From JBGTIS01 sp041745535 (GTDB lineage: Bacteria > Bacteroidota > Bacteroidia > Cytophagales > Cyclobacteriaceae): 12,219 nt of DNA. Every line of letters starts with the position of its first letter. The first letter of the stretch is position 1. The translations under genes and the position numbers were made by a program. The stretch spans positions 1 to 12,219 of the forward strand of contig JBGTIS010000270.1 in assembly GCA_041745535.1 (NCBI GenBank), read 5' to 3'. The notes under the pieces are model-generated. The model was not told the DNA's origin, ran no database searches, and was given only the letters and a program-made list of their open reading frames with translations. Below, in pieces: positions 1-7,708 of the stretch.

Positions 1-618
1 CGTATGATTTTTTGTGCTGGCTACATGCAACAGCGGTGATGCGATGTCGGCCATATACACAAAATCTCCGGATGGTCCATAGATGGTATTATGTGCTCTT
101 TTAACCACTTCTATTTTTTTAATAATATCTCCCGTTTCGCAATTCACCACATTCCAGAAGGTTTTTTCCAATGAAGGCAGGTACATGGTTTTGCCATCGG
201 GTGAAATCGACATCCGGTCGCAACCTCCTTCAAAGGGTATTTCCCACAGTACTTTTTCGGTGGTAAGGTCGATGCGCTGCAGCGATTCCAGCGTACTGAC
301 GTAAATACTGTTCAGCGGTACGCTCACGGCCACTCCTTTCACATTGGAGGGCGTTTTATCGGGATGAAGCCCTTGGGTCTTTATTCGTTTGATAAACTGA
401 TGATTGTTATCCATATCAAACACCAGAATACCGTGTCCACCATAGCCCAGGTAATCACGGATTCCGGGCACGGCCACATACAGATATCGCCCTGCTGCGG
501 GTGCGTTAACTGCTGAAGCAGAATCTGAGGCATGCCTGGGCAGGGGCATCCACGCCACCGTAAACAGGATACACAACCCGGCCAGCAGTACTACAAAAGT
601 GTTAGCTTGTGGTTTCAT
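1..618 (-). CDS. Exported YVTN/YncE-like beta-propeller protein, C-terminus cut by window edge
   Basis: The reading frame is open from the ATG at 618 to the window edge, giving 206 residues without a stop. An N-terminal hydrophobic stretch (about residues 8-26) fits a signal peptide or membrane anchor. After a Ser/Ala-rich linker come beta-propeller-like repeats: strands such as RYLYVAVPG (44-52) and NSIYVSTL (103-110), and an SPDGK turn at 139-143 followed by a blade-like pattern to about 171. These are typical of YVTN/YncE/lactonase-type seven-bladed propellers, which bind ligands or act as lactonases or dehydrogenase-like proteins outside the cytoplasm. It is the last gene visible in the minus-strand sugar block, 115 bp downstream of the RraA-like gene, so co-transcription is possible. 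The missing C-terminus prevents a substrate or enzyme assignment. The propeller call is fairly sure, the function is not. Confidence 0.75.
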   Translation of the reverse strand, partial: MKPQANTFVVLLAGLCILFTVAWMPLPRHASDSASAVNAPAAGRYLYVAVPGIRDYLGYGGHGILVFDMDNNHQFIKRIKTQGLHPDKTPSNVKGVAVSVPLNSIYVSTLESLQRIDLTTEKVLWEIPFEGGCDRMSISPDGKTMYLPSLEKTFWNVVNCETGDIIKKIEVVKRAHNTIYGPSGDFVYMADIASPLLHVASTKNHT

Positions 619-649
619 AATCTATTTTTTTATGTTCAATAATTAATAT

Positions 650-666
650 AATGCTTATGAAGCATT
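650..666. repeat. Short perfect hairpin between RraA-like and beta-propeller genes
   Basis: A 7-bp inverted repeat (AATGCTT at 650-656, AAGCATT at 660-666) with a 3-base loop lies in the 115-bp gap. In the minus-strand transcript it is not followed by a U-run, so it is a poor intrinsic terminator. It could be an RNA processing or stability element between two co-transcribed genes. No clear promoter was found in this gap. Confidence 0.35.
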
Positions 667-733
667 GTTATACAGGCAAACTGAATAAGCTTTACCAGAA
701 GTAAATTCTTTTTCAGGAAATCGGTAAACGGAA

Positions 734-1666
734 TCAATGATCTTGTCTGGCCAAATAGGCATCTACATCTTCTCTGGTGATGGCGATCTTCTTTGGATAA
801 TTATCCACCCAGTTTCTGAAATCATCTTTGATGGTGTCCGTCCAGTCACCGTGTATCTCACCTGCCAGATACTTATTCTCCTGAAGGCGCAGTCTTTCAA
901 ATTCGTCGCGCAAAGCCGTCATCTCAGAAGAAGATACCAGATCTTCTACCAGGTGCGCCGGAATAAACACGGTGCCGTATTTATTGGCCAGCACCACATC
1001 GCCGGGAAATACAGTAGCGGCTCCTATGCGGATGGGAGCATTGATGGAGGTAGGCGTCATATCTTTGATATAAGAGGGATGTTGTCCTTTTATCCAGACA
1101 TTGAAACCTTTGGTATCCGCTAATTCCTGCATGTCTCTTACCGAACCATAAAAAATTACTCCCTTGCCGGTTTTGCCATAAATAGCATTACCCAGGCTGG
1201 AGCCAATTAAGGTACCGTCTTTAACCTTCCCGTATCCATCTGCCACATAAATATCACCGGCAGTTAATACATCAATCGGCCAGGTATTGATTCCCCCTTT
1301 CTGGGAACGGCCCTCAGCCTTGCCCTGTGCCCTTACCAGGCTGTCGAGGTCGGGGCGTGTAGGCATAAACTGGGCGGTTACTACGCGGCCTGTCATTACC
1401 TGGTCAGGTTGTAAAATCATCCAGTCTCCCTCTACCTGATTGTGGTATCCTTTGTTCATTAAATAACCCCAGGCTTGTTCCAGGGTAACATTTTGCAGGC
1501 GCTCTAAAAGCGCATCGGGTACTTTAGGACGGCCATCGGGCAACCGTTCGCCTTTCCAGTTAGCAGTGAGTGCTTTTACATATTCGGGTGATGAGCCTAC
1601 TTGTTGTGCCTGGGCGAAGCAGGCATACAGCACACAAGTTAAAATCAGTAGAGCGTTCTTAATCAT
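734..1666 (-). CDS. Exported RraA-family / HMG-aldolase-fold protein
   Basis: This is a 310-residue protein. A signal peptide covers about residues 1-20, with likely cleavage after AQA; a weak lipobox-like LYAC at 13-16 leaves a lipoprotein possible. The RraA-like fold (once called dimethylmenaquinone methyltransferase) spans about 85-245. The conserved block ending GSVRD is at 174-178, with the Arg-Asp pair of class II HMG/CHA and other pyruvate aldolases at 177-178, and an FPGD turn is at 220-223. The residue aligned by eye with the acidic metal ligand upstream of the RD is Ser156, so aldolase activity is uncertain. The C-terminal tail (250-310) is charged and helical. Classical RraA (an RNase E inhibitor, about 160 residues) is cytoplasmic; this exported and longer form more likely belongs to a sugar-acid or aromatic-acid aldolase branch. 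It lies 201 bp after the beta-helix gene and has its own promoter candidate. The family is sure, the reaction is not. Confidence 0.85.
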   Translation of the reverse strand: MIKNALLILTCVLYACFAQAQQVGSSPEYVKALTANWKGERLPDGRPKVPDALLERLQNVTLEQAWGYLMNKGYHNQVEGDWMILQPDQVMTGRVVTAQFMPTRPDLDSLVRAQGKAEGRSQKGGINTWPIDVLTAGDIYVADGYGKVKDGTLIGSSLGNAIYGKTGKGVIFYGSVRDMQELADTKGFNVWIKGQHPSYIKDMTPTSINAPIRIGAATVFPGDVVLANKYGTVFIPAHLVEDLVSSSEMTALRDEFERLRLQENKYLAGEIHGDWTDTIKDDFRNWVDNYPKKIAITREDVDAYLARQDH

Positions 1667-1784
1667 AATTTTAGGGTCTGTTTTTATTGAAATATCTGAG
1701 TTTTTATTTTGTTTTCCACGGTTTATTTTATCGCCCTGCTACCTGCTCTTCATTCTGAATCCTTCCATATGCCAGGATAATTCC

Positions 1785-1813
1785 TAAAGATAATTATAAT
1801 CTATTCACCACAA
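1785..1813 (-). promoter_or_regulatory. Bacteroidetes-type promoter candidate for the RraA-like gene
   Basis: On the minus strand, TTG (1811-1813) is followed by 18 bases and then TATCTTTA (1785-1792). This is close to the Bacteroidetes -33/-7 consensus TTTG-N19-TAnnTTTG. Transcription would begin near 1778, leaving a leader of about 110 nt before the ATG at 1666. This would let the RraA-like and propeller genes be expressed apart from the two genes upstream. Confidence 0.45.
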
Positions 1814-1867
1814 TGATCAAAGTGTTTTAATGAATATTCACAATATAAGCCCCACCAACTTTCTGAA

Positions 1868-3889
1868 TTACCGGTAAAATGGCCGGTTAAAGATTTCGCC
1901 ACGCGGGCCATACACAGGCTCAGGCGCTCCGACCTCCAGGGCGCCGAGGTCAGGGGCTTTGCCCTTAAAACCATCATTTACATTTGGAATTTTAACGCCA
2001 GCATCCACCGCTTTTCCATCTGTTTTCAGCTTAAAATTAAGATCAACCGCATGGTATATAAAACTGCTTTTTTCAGCATCAGGCGCCCGCAGGTTTTCGA
2101 ATATGTCATAATCTATTGCTACGCCATGCTTTTCAAGACCACTTGCCGCGGCAAGACTTTCCAGAGAACTATATACTTTGCCATTTTCAGAAGTGGTTAT
2201 GGAATAATTCCGCGATTCACCCAAGGGTGGTGCCACCCACCTGTAATTACCCTCACTGGCATTGGGCCGATATCCGTTATAATCTGATGTGGAGTAAGCG
2301 GTCGCAAAAGGAAATACGGCCACAGGACGTCCGGGGGCATCGGTACCCAGGAACAGGTTGTTGCGAAAATGCGCATTTGAAAACGTTTGTGGATTGGTAT
2401 TTTCACTGATAAACGTGTTATGCGATACATACAACCCGGTAGGTTTCGACATAAATTTTAACGCGCATCCTGTGGGTATATGATACACCACATTCCGGAT
2501 AAAATAAGCGGGTCCGCCAAATACAGGCTGCGCGCTTAAACCACACTGGGCCGCATTTACACCCCGATTGCGCATTACCCGAATATTGTGTACTCCCCCG
2601 TCAGCTTCTATAAAATCATCAGCCATCAGGTGAATATCATTGTTGTAAATATCGATGGACACTGCCTTTAGTTCCTGTTGTGGCTCAGGCGTACCGTAGG
2701 TTGATACCGCAATGGCATCATGGAAATAGGCAATGGCATTATGACAGATCACATGGCCGGAACCATACACCTTAATACCAATGTAACTGTACATTTTATT
2801 TTCTCCATACAAACTTCGGGAGTTAGCCCAACCAAGCAGCCGATAGCGGTCGTCGCGGCCAATAAGCACATTGTCGGCAATATAAAAGTTGGTAGAGCCT
2901 GCATACTCCGATATAATTCCCTCACCCACCTCTTCCATGCGGCAATTCCGTATGGTGAGGTCTTTGGCACCCATAATATGTTTATTTCCGGCATAAAAAG
3001 CCACATCCGTATTGCGGATGGTCAGGCCTTCAAAAATATGATGTTGCGTAGCGGTAACATCGAACAGTTTATGGGCGCCTGCGCCATCAAATATTACTTC
3101 ACCATCACCGGCTGCCCTAATCACGATAGGCTTTTCAGCGGTTCCTTTGGCCGTCAGCGAATAAGTACCATAGAAGGTAATGCCTTCCGGATTCACATAC
3201 TGAAAACGATTCGCCTCATACAGGCCCGCATGTACTTCAATAATGTCACCCGGTTTTACGGTACGCTCCCGAACAATCGACCAGTCGCCTGTTCCCGAAC
3301 CATAATAGGCGCCCTGAAGGGTGGTAAAAGAGGGTTCCTGTTTCTCACCTTCCCATTTGGCAGGATATACGTGCGAAATTCGGCCGCCTGTAGCTGCCTT
3401 TGGTTCGGCACGGGTGCGCACTTTCGTGGTTTTTATGGCTTCTCCCTCCACACCATCAGGGTCTTTCATGGTAAACCGACATTCATATTCGGTATCGGGA
3501 GCGAGGTCTAGAATGCTTCCCGCGAACAAATGCGGTACGGTGTAGTCCAGATATTCTGTCTCACGAATCACCCGTTCGTCGCCCATTCGCAACAGGGGCA
3601 TCCCTTCTTTCCATTGCTGTGTGCCCACAGCCCGGTATGCCACTAAAACAGTAGCATCGCGATTGTGATCACCTTTAATGTACCATTCAAACCCGAGGTT
3701 CAGCAGCGTGGGTGGCTCCACAATGAATTGGCCGGGCTGTACCGCGTCCTGCGCTTTCAGCATTGATGAAAAAAAACAAATAGGGCCTACTAACAATAAA
3801 GCGGCAACCACATTTTTTAACTGGTTAGCTTTTTTCGAAAAAGAACAAGCATTACCTTTTACTTTTACATGAATCCATATATTTTTCAT
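1868..3889 (-). CDS. Secreted right-handed beta-helix protein, polysaccharide lyase-like
   Basis: I place the start at the ATG at 3889 (673 residues). An in-frame ATG at 3958 would overlap the upstream gene and add residues that look like an antisense shadow, whereas 3889 lies 13 bases after the upstream stop and gives a signal sequence: basic residues to 26, a hydrophobic core at about 27-44, and probable cleavage after AQ at 46-47. A fibronectin type III-like domain spans about 58-161 (PDTEYECRF at 131-139). Parallel beta-helix coils spread over about 210-535, with repeats such as FEGLTIRNT (286-294), LTIRNCRME (311-319) and IDIYNNDIH (412-420), ending in the common closing motif PDLGALE (646-652). 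Such proteins bind or cleave acidic polysaccharides (PL6-like lyases, mannuronan epimerases, other beta-helix enzymes). No catalytic triad is assigned with confidence. It directly follows the mannonate dehydratase-like gene, probably in one operon. Confidence 0.85.
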   Translation of the reverse strand: MKNIWIHVKVKGNACSFSKKANQLKNVVAALLLVGPICFFSSMLKAQDAVQPGQFIVEPPTLLNLGFEWYIKGDHNRDATVLVAYRAVGTQQWKEGMPLLRMGDERVIRETEYLDYTVPHLFAGSILDLAPDTEYECRFTMKDPDGVEGEAIKTTKVRTRAEPKAATGGRISHVYPAKWEGEKQEPSFTTLQGAYYGSGTGDWSIVRERTVKPGDIIEVHAGLYEANRFQYVNPEGITFYGTYSLTAKGTAEKPIVIRAAGDGEVIFDGAGAHKLFDVTATQHHIFEGLTIRNTDVAFYAGNKHIMGAKDLTIRNCRMEEVGEGIISEYAGSTNFYIADNVLIGRDDRYRLLGWANSRSLYGENKMYSYIGIKVYGSGHVICHNAIAYFHDAIAVSTYGTPEPQQELKAVSIDIYNNDIHLMADDFIEADGGVHNIRVMRNRGVNAAQCGLSAQPVFGGPAYFIRNVVYHIPTGCALKFMSKPTGLYVSHNTFISENTNPQTFSNAHFRNNLFLGTDAPGRPVAVFPFATAYSTSDYNGYRPNASEGNYRWVAPPLGESRNYSITTSENGKVYSSLESLAAASGLEKHGVAIDYDIFENLRAPDAEKSSFIYHAVDLNFKLKTDGKAVDAGVKIPNVNDGFKGKAPDLGALEVGAPEPVYGPRGEIFNRPFYR

Positions 3890-3902
3890 TACATAACTGC
3901 TG

Positions 3903-5069
3903 TTATATGCTGTTCTTACTAACCCCTTCCATAAGCCCGCGTATATATCCAATGGCAAATAAGGTTCCTATGGTACTGTAGCCAGGATGCTCATTGCTGT
4001 CATCGCCCATGGTGGGTACGTGGTCTGGACGAATAGGACCTTTAAAACCAACATCGTAGTAGGTCTGCATGGCTTTGTACATATCGGTTTTTCCATCATC
4101 ATGAAACGTTTCCTCAAAGTTATTTTTATTGCCCCGTACATCTCTGAAATGGACAAAGTGTATCTTGTTTCTTTTTCCAAAATACTCGATGGCAGCGGGT
4201 ATGTCTACTCCCTGGCCTTCACCACCCATAGAGGCGAAACTTCCCTGGCAAAAAGTGAGGCCATTACTCGGACTGGGCACAATTTCTATCAAACGTTTGA
4301 AAGCATCAACCGACGTCATGATGCGGGGAATACCCCGAATGCCATCAATGGGCGGATCATCGGGGTGAAGCGCGAGTTTCACGCCATGCTTTTCAGCCTC
4401 CGGCACAACTGCCTTCAGGAAGTATTCTATGTTTCTCCACATGTCTTCATGGGTAAATTTGCCGTATTCAGTAATGGGTGGCTCATCTTTCACATCTTCG
4501 ATATCAAAAGCGCTTACCAGCGCGCCACCCCGGCTGGGTCTGTCCATGGTGGTGCGTGCCCAGCTGATCAGGGGCATCCAGTTATAACACACCGTATCGA
4601 TCCCAAGTTTAGAAATATTTTCCATAAAGGTAATAAAGTGCTCAATTTCTTCATCTCTGCCCTCCAGGCCAAGTTTTGTTTTTTCATAAAGCGCTGGCGG
4701 ACCTTCTATTACCTTCAGTCGCAAGCCTTCCTTTTCCCATGCCGCTTTCACCGCTTTTATGGTTTTGTATTCCCAGTTATTTGCTCCCTGCATGCCTACC
4801 ATATGCGGACTAATGCCTCCCACAGCACCCAATACATTCATTTGTTTGGCCAGGGTTACTTTCCGTGGTTCAATTCCCCAGAAATACGCCAGGCACAACC
4901 GCATGCCAGCGTCCCTGATGAATTCCTCGTCTTTCAGTTCACTGAATTTTTCGCGCTTATCTCTGGCAGCCACATCAGGTGTACCCGTATGAGCAGCACT
5001 TATTCCCGCCGCGGAAAGCGCGGTAAGTGAAGCGCTTTTTTTAAGAAAATTTCTACGACTGTCTTTCAT
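3903..5069 (-). CDS. Tat-exported mannonate dehydratase (UxuA)-like TIM-barrel protein
   Basis: The protein has 388 residues, close to UxuA length. The N-terminus carries a twin-arginine signal (SRRNFLKK, 4-11), a hydrophobic stretch to about 26, and an Ala/Gly-rich cleavage region. The rest is the UxuA TIM barrel: HPDDPP at 235-240, TFCQGS at 272-277, VHFRD at 306-310, FHDDGKTDM at 322-330 and RPDH at 347-350. His235, Cys274, His307 and Asp349 are positioned like the divalent-metal ligands of mannonate dehydratases. UxuA converts D-mannonate to 2-keto-3-deoxygluconate and is normally cytoplasmic, so Tat export is notable; export through Tat fits a protein that folds with its metal first. The real substrate may be a different sugar acid. 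It is the first gene of the leftward block, 13 bases before the beta-helix gene, and is divergent from the Uma2-like fragment. Family sure, exact reaction inferred. Confidence 0.88.
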   Translation of the reverse strand: MKDSRRNFLKKSASLTALSAAGISAAHTGTPDVAARDKREKFSELKDEEFIRDAGMRLCLAYFWGIEPRKVTLAKQMNVLGAVGGISPHMVGMQGANNWEYKTIKAVKAAWEKEGLRLKVIEGPPALYEKTKLGLEGRDEEIEHFITFMENISKLGIDTVCYNWMPLISWARTTMDRPSRGGALVSAFDIEDVKDEPPITEYGKFTHEDMWRNIEYFLKAVVPEAEKHGVKLALHPDDPPIDGIRGIPRIMTSVDAFKRLIEIVPSPSNGLTFCQGSFASMGGEGQGVDIPAAIEYFGKRNKIHFVHFRDVRGNKNNFEETFHDDGKTDMYKAMQTYYDVGFKGPIRPDHVPTMGDDSNEHPGYSTIGTLFAIGYIRGLMEGVSKNSI

Positions 5070-5175
5070 TATTTTTATTTAAACCATTTTGATTCAAGGG
5101 GATCCCATTAGCATGTTTAAACCCCTAATAAAGTAAAAAAAAATATATTTTGTATAGTATAACTATTGAAAAGCC

Positions 5176-5592
5176 ATGCTAAATAAAATCATTCTTAAGG
5201 GAAAAGAAGCGCGGATGAGCGACGATGAATTCTTTGCTTTTTGCCAGGCCAACCCTGAACTCAATATTGAAAGAAGTCAGCAACGTGAAATTATTATTAA
5301 AACTCCCACAGGTTGCACCTCAGGATTTATTAATTCAAATTTCAACTCGCGATTGGGAGTTTGGAACAAAAAACATAAGTTAGGTTTAGTTTTTGACTCA
5401 TCCACCGGCTTCACCCCGCCCGACCAGTCGGTAAAATCTCAGGATGCATCGTGGCTTTCTTTAGAAAAATGGAAGCAAATTTCCCCAGCGCGGCAGGAGA
5501 AGTTCGCGCGCGAAGATTTCCAGCACAAACTATCTGCCAATCCGATATTGCCGGCTTTCAGCCTGGAATTGGCCCAACTTTCCTTACCGTAA
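5176..5592 (+). pseudogene. Truncated Uma2-family (DUF820) endonuclease
   Basis: The frame encodes 138 residues from ATG 5176. Residues 1-110 match the N-terminal half of Uma2 proteins, which are restriction-endonuclease-fold proteins of about 190-200 residues: IIIKTPTG at 39-46, FDSSTGF at 73-79 and a QDASW block at 89-93 (usually PDASW). Similarity ends near base 5506. The expected next segment (PDFVxEL, then the KMxEY and WLI region carrying the rest of the PD-(D/E)xK-type site) is missing in all three forward frames, and the last 28 residues look unrelated. A simple frameshift therefore does not explain it; a deletion or replacement does. Uma2 genes are multicopy, mobile-like genes of uncertain role. 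This one is probably inactive, although the frame itself is open and a short expressed product cannot be excluded. Confidence 0.7.
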
Positions 5593-5606
5593 CCCAACGC
5601 CAGGGG

Positions 5607-5633
5607 CTGTGGCACCACAGTCCTTAATTTTTT
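5607..5633 (+). terminator. Intrinsic terminator-like hairpin after the Uma2 fragment
   Basis: CTGTG (5607-5611) and CACAG (5616-5620) form a stem with a GCAC loop, preceded by a run of G. A run of six T follows at 5628-5633 after a 7-base gap. It begins 14 bases past the Uma2 stop codon and would stop transcription before the long gap upstream of the transporter. The distance from stem to T-run is larger than ideal. Confidence 0.45.
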
Positions 5634-6116
5634 AGTAAAAAGGATCCATGTTAGGCATTTCGCTCATCTACCACGTCGAAATGGCTTGTTGCCGTAAACC
5701 ATTGATTCCTACCTCGTCGAAATTATTTTTTCTGAAAAAAAGTAATATTGAATAGGTAGAAATGCCTTCTCAGTAAAAAACAGTGAATTAACTAAACGCT
5801 AAACAATTAAGCGGCGCATAGTAATTCAAATTTTACGCTTGTTAAATATGAAAACCGCGAGTATTTTTAGAAAACAGTAGATTTTGAAATGAACTTTTTT
5901 TGTTCTGGTGCAGCTGGTTTGGCAAACCCATATCATTAGTATATAATTTTATTGAGATAGTGGGAGGAGGCAAGGTATAGTCGTTTAACTTTTGTAAAAT
6001 AATATCCTCATGTATTTATGCCAGAGGTACCAAAGTTTTTGTTCAATAAAAACATAGCGTTTTTTTAAAATAAAACCGTATATTTTGGCATCAATACGAA
6101 CCCTGAATAAAACGAC
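5634..6116. other. Long intergenic region before the NRAMP-like gene
   Basis: I see no coding frame with recognisable homology here. It holds a 15-base direct repeat (CTACCnCGTCGAAAT at 5668-5682 and 5709-5723, 41 bases apart) and a 9-bp inverted repeat (AGGCATTTC 5653-5661, GAAATGCCT 5759-5767). A TATATTTTG string at 6079-6087 could be a degenerate -7 element for the transporter, but no good -33 partner stands at the right distance. No remnant of the missing Uma2 C-terminus was found. Confidence 0.5.
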
Positions 6117-7478
6117 ATTACTATCGAACCTGATTTTAATCCTTACCAGTTATCCGAAGCGTCTGTCAAAGAGCCTCCTACTTCTTTTTTCGCCACACTA
6201 AAATGCCTGGGGCCGGGCTTTATACTATCCGCGGCCATTGTAGGTTCCGGCGAACTTATTGCCACCACCACCCTGGGAGCTGAAGCTGGCTTCGTTACTT
6301 TTTGGGTGGTACTGGTAAGCTGTTTCTCCAAAGTGGCCATTCAGTTAGAATTTGGAAAACATGCCATTTATTCCGGCGAATCAGTAATGGCGGCCTTCAA
6401 CCGGCTGCCCGGTCCGAAATGGGGAAAAGGCAACTGGAGCATCTGGAGTTGGCTGTTTATTCAGCTTTTTAAATTGCTGCAAATGGGCGGCATTATCGGT
6501 GGGGTAAGCATTACGCTGCACATGGCTTTCCCACAGGTTAATATTGGCATTTGGGCCTGTGTAACGGCTATCGCCGCCTCTTTGCTGGTATTTCAGGGAT
6601 ATTACCATTTTATCGAAAAGCTGTCGCTGATCATGATCGGTATTTTTACCCTGTTCACTTTTGCTTCTCTTTACTTTTTAAAGTTTACCCCCTATGCCCT
6701 TTCCTGGGAAAATATCAGTGAAGGGCTGCAGCTGAATTTACCAACTGCCGCTGTGGGCGTGGCCATCGCCGCATTTGGCATCACCGGTGTGGGGGGCGAC
6801 GAAATTATGTATTATAATTACTGGTGCCTGGAAAAAGGGTATGCCTCTTATACCGGACCTTTCCGCGATACGGAATCGTGGCGAAAAAGAGCCAAAGGCT
6901 GGATCAGGGTCATGTACTTCGATGCCATTGTTTCCATGATTTTGTATACCGCCGTTACGGCAGCCTTTTACCTGCTGGGGGCGGCTTTGTTGCACCGGGT
7001 GGGTACGGTGCCGGAAGGCTACGAAATGGTAGAAACCCTGTCGAGCATGTACACACAGACTTTGGGCCCCTGGGCCAAAAATGTGTTCCTACTGGGTGCT
7101 GTAGTTGTTTTATTTTCTACCGTTTTTTCCGCTCTGGCCAGCTGGACCCGCATCTTTTCTGACGCCTTTGGTCAGATTGGTTTATTGAATTTCTACGATC
7201 CGCAGGTACGCAAAAAGTCTATTGCCTGGCTGGCCTGGGCTTTCCCGGTGATCTGGGTTTTGTTATTCATATTTATTCAGTTGCCAGTGCTAATGGTACT
7301 CATTGGTGGGTTTGTAACGTCTATCCTGTTGCTGCTGGTCGTGTTTGCCGGTTTTCATTTTCGTTACCGTCGCCTGCCCGCTGCGCTGAAGCCCGGACTT
7401 ACGTATGACATTGCTTTTTTTATGAGTGCTATTGTTATTGTTTCTGTAGGTATTTATGGAATTATCAAGTTTCTTTAA
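6117..7478 (+). CDS. NRAMP-superfamily transporter, metal-motif-lacking branch
   Basis: From the proposed ATT start this is a 453-residue, very hydrophobic inner-membrane protein with about 11 membrane segments. The family is shown by GPGFILSAAIVGSGELIATT in the first segment (32-51), the LEFGKHAIYSGE block after the second (about 77-88), and GVGGDEIMYYNYW in the sixth (224-236). In true Mn/Fe NRAMPs these positions hold DPGN in segment 1 and MPH in segment 6; neither is present, so classic transition-metal transport is doubtful and the substrate is unknown. The start is odd: homology runs back to at least the GPGF block and probably to 6123, but after the in-frame TAA at 6108-6110 there is no ATG, GTG or TTG until GTG 6306, which would remove the first membrane segment. 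ATT at 6117 is my best guess. The gene may use a rare start or be damaged at its 5' end. Confidence 0.8.
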   Translation: MTIEPDFNPYQLSEASVKEPPTSFFATLKCLGPGFILSAAIVGSGELIATTTLGAEAGFVTFWVVLVSCFSKVAIQLEFGKHAIYSGESVMAAFNRLPGPKWGKGNWSIWSWLFIQLFKLLQMGGIIGGVSITLHMAFPQVNIGIWACVTAIAASLLVFQGYYHFIEKLSLIMIGIFTLFTFASLYFLKFTPYALSWENISEGLQLNLPTAAVGVAIAAFGITGVGGDEIMYYNYWCLEKGYASYTGPFRDTESWRKRAKGWIRVMYFDAIVSMILYTAVTAAFYLLGAALLHRVGTVPEGYEMVETLSSMYTQTLGPWAKNVFLLGAVVVLFSTVFSALASWTRIFSDAFGQIGLLNFYDPQVRKKSIAWLAWAFPVIWVLLFIFIQLPVLMVLIGGFVTSILLLLVVFAGFHFRYRRLPAALKPGLTYDIAFFMSAIVIVSVGIYGIIKFL

Positions 7479-7622
7479 AGAAAATAATATGGGCCGGTTT
7501 CATCGAAATACCTATCAAACTAGTCTTCACTATCGTAGATTTCAAAATAATTTTTCAGGATATGCCAGGTGTTACTATTTATGCGATACTATTATTATTT
7601 TGATAATTATTCTTTGTTTTTT

Positions 7623-7651
7623 TTGATTGGAAACAAAACATTTTACATTTA
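7623..7651 (+). promoter_or_regulatory. Bacteroidetes-type promoter candidate for the APS reductase gene
   Basis: TTG (7623-7625, inside TTTG) is followed by 18 bases and TACATTTA (7644-7651), one base off TAnnTTTG. Transcription would start near 7658, about 50 nt before the TTG start codon at 7709. It would serve the reductase and probably the epimerase, separately from the transporter upstream. Confidence 0.5.
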
Positions 7652-7708
7652 CGTTAAAACCGTATCAATATTTTTAGAAAAGAAACTACCACCAAACATA
7701 CCTCTAAA

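Noticed and set aside
2720..3511. 263-codon plus-strand frame opposite the beta-helix gene
   Set aside because: Antisense shadow of a well supported coding region, with no domain features.
3890..3958. Earlier in-frame ATG for the beta-helix gene
   Set aside because: It overlaps the upstream gene by more than 50 bases and adds residues without signal-peptide character; ATG 3889 sits 13 bases after the upstream stop and precedes a plausible signal sequence.
3987..5030. 347-codon plus-strand frame opposite the UxuA-like gene
   Set aside because: It mirrors a gene with clear family motifs; its own translation shows no recognisable domain.
5099..5130. Palindromes GGGATCCC and GTTTAAAC between the divergent genes
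   Set aside because: Short self-complementary 8-mers of this kind occur by chance; no larger symmetric structure surrounds them.
6306..6308. GTG as start of the NRAMP-like gene
   Set aside because: It would remove the first membrane segment and its conserved GPGF...GSGEL block, which is in frame directly upstream.
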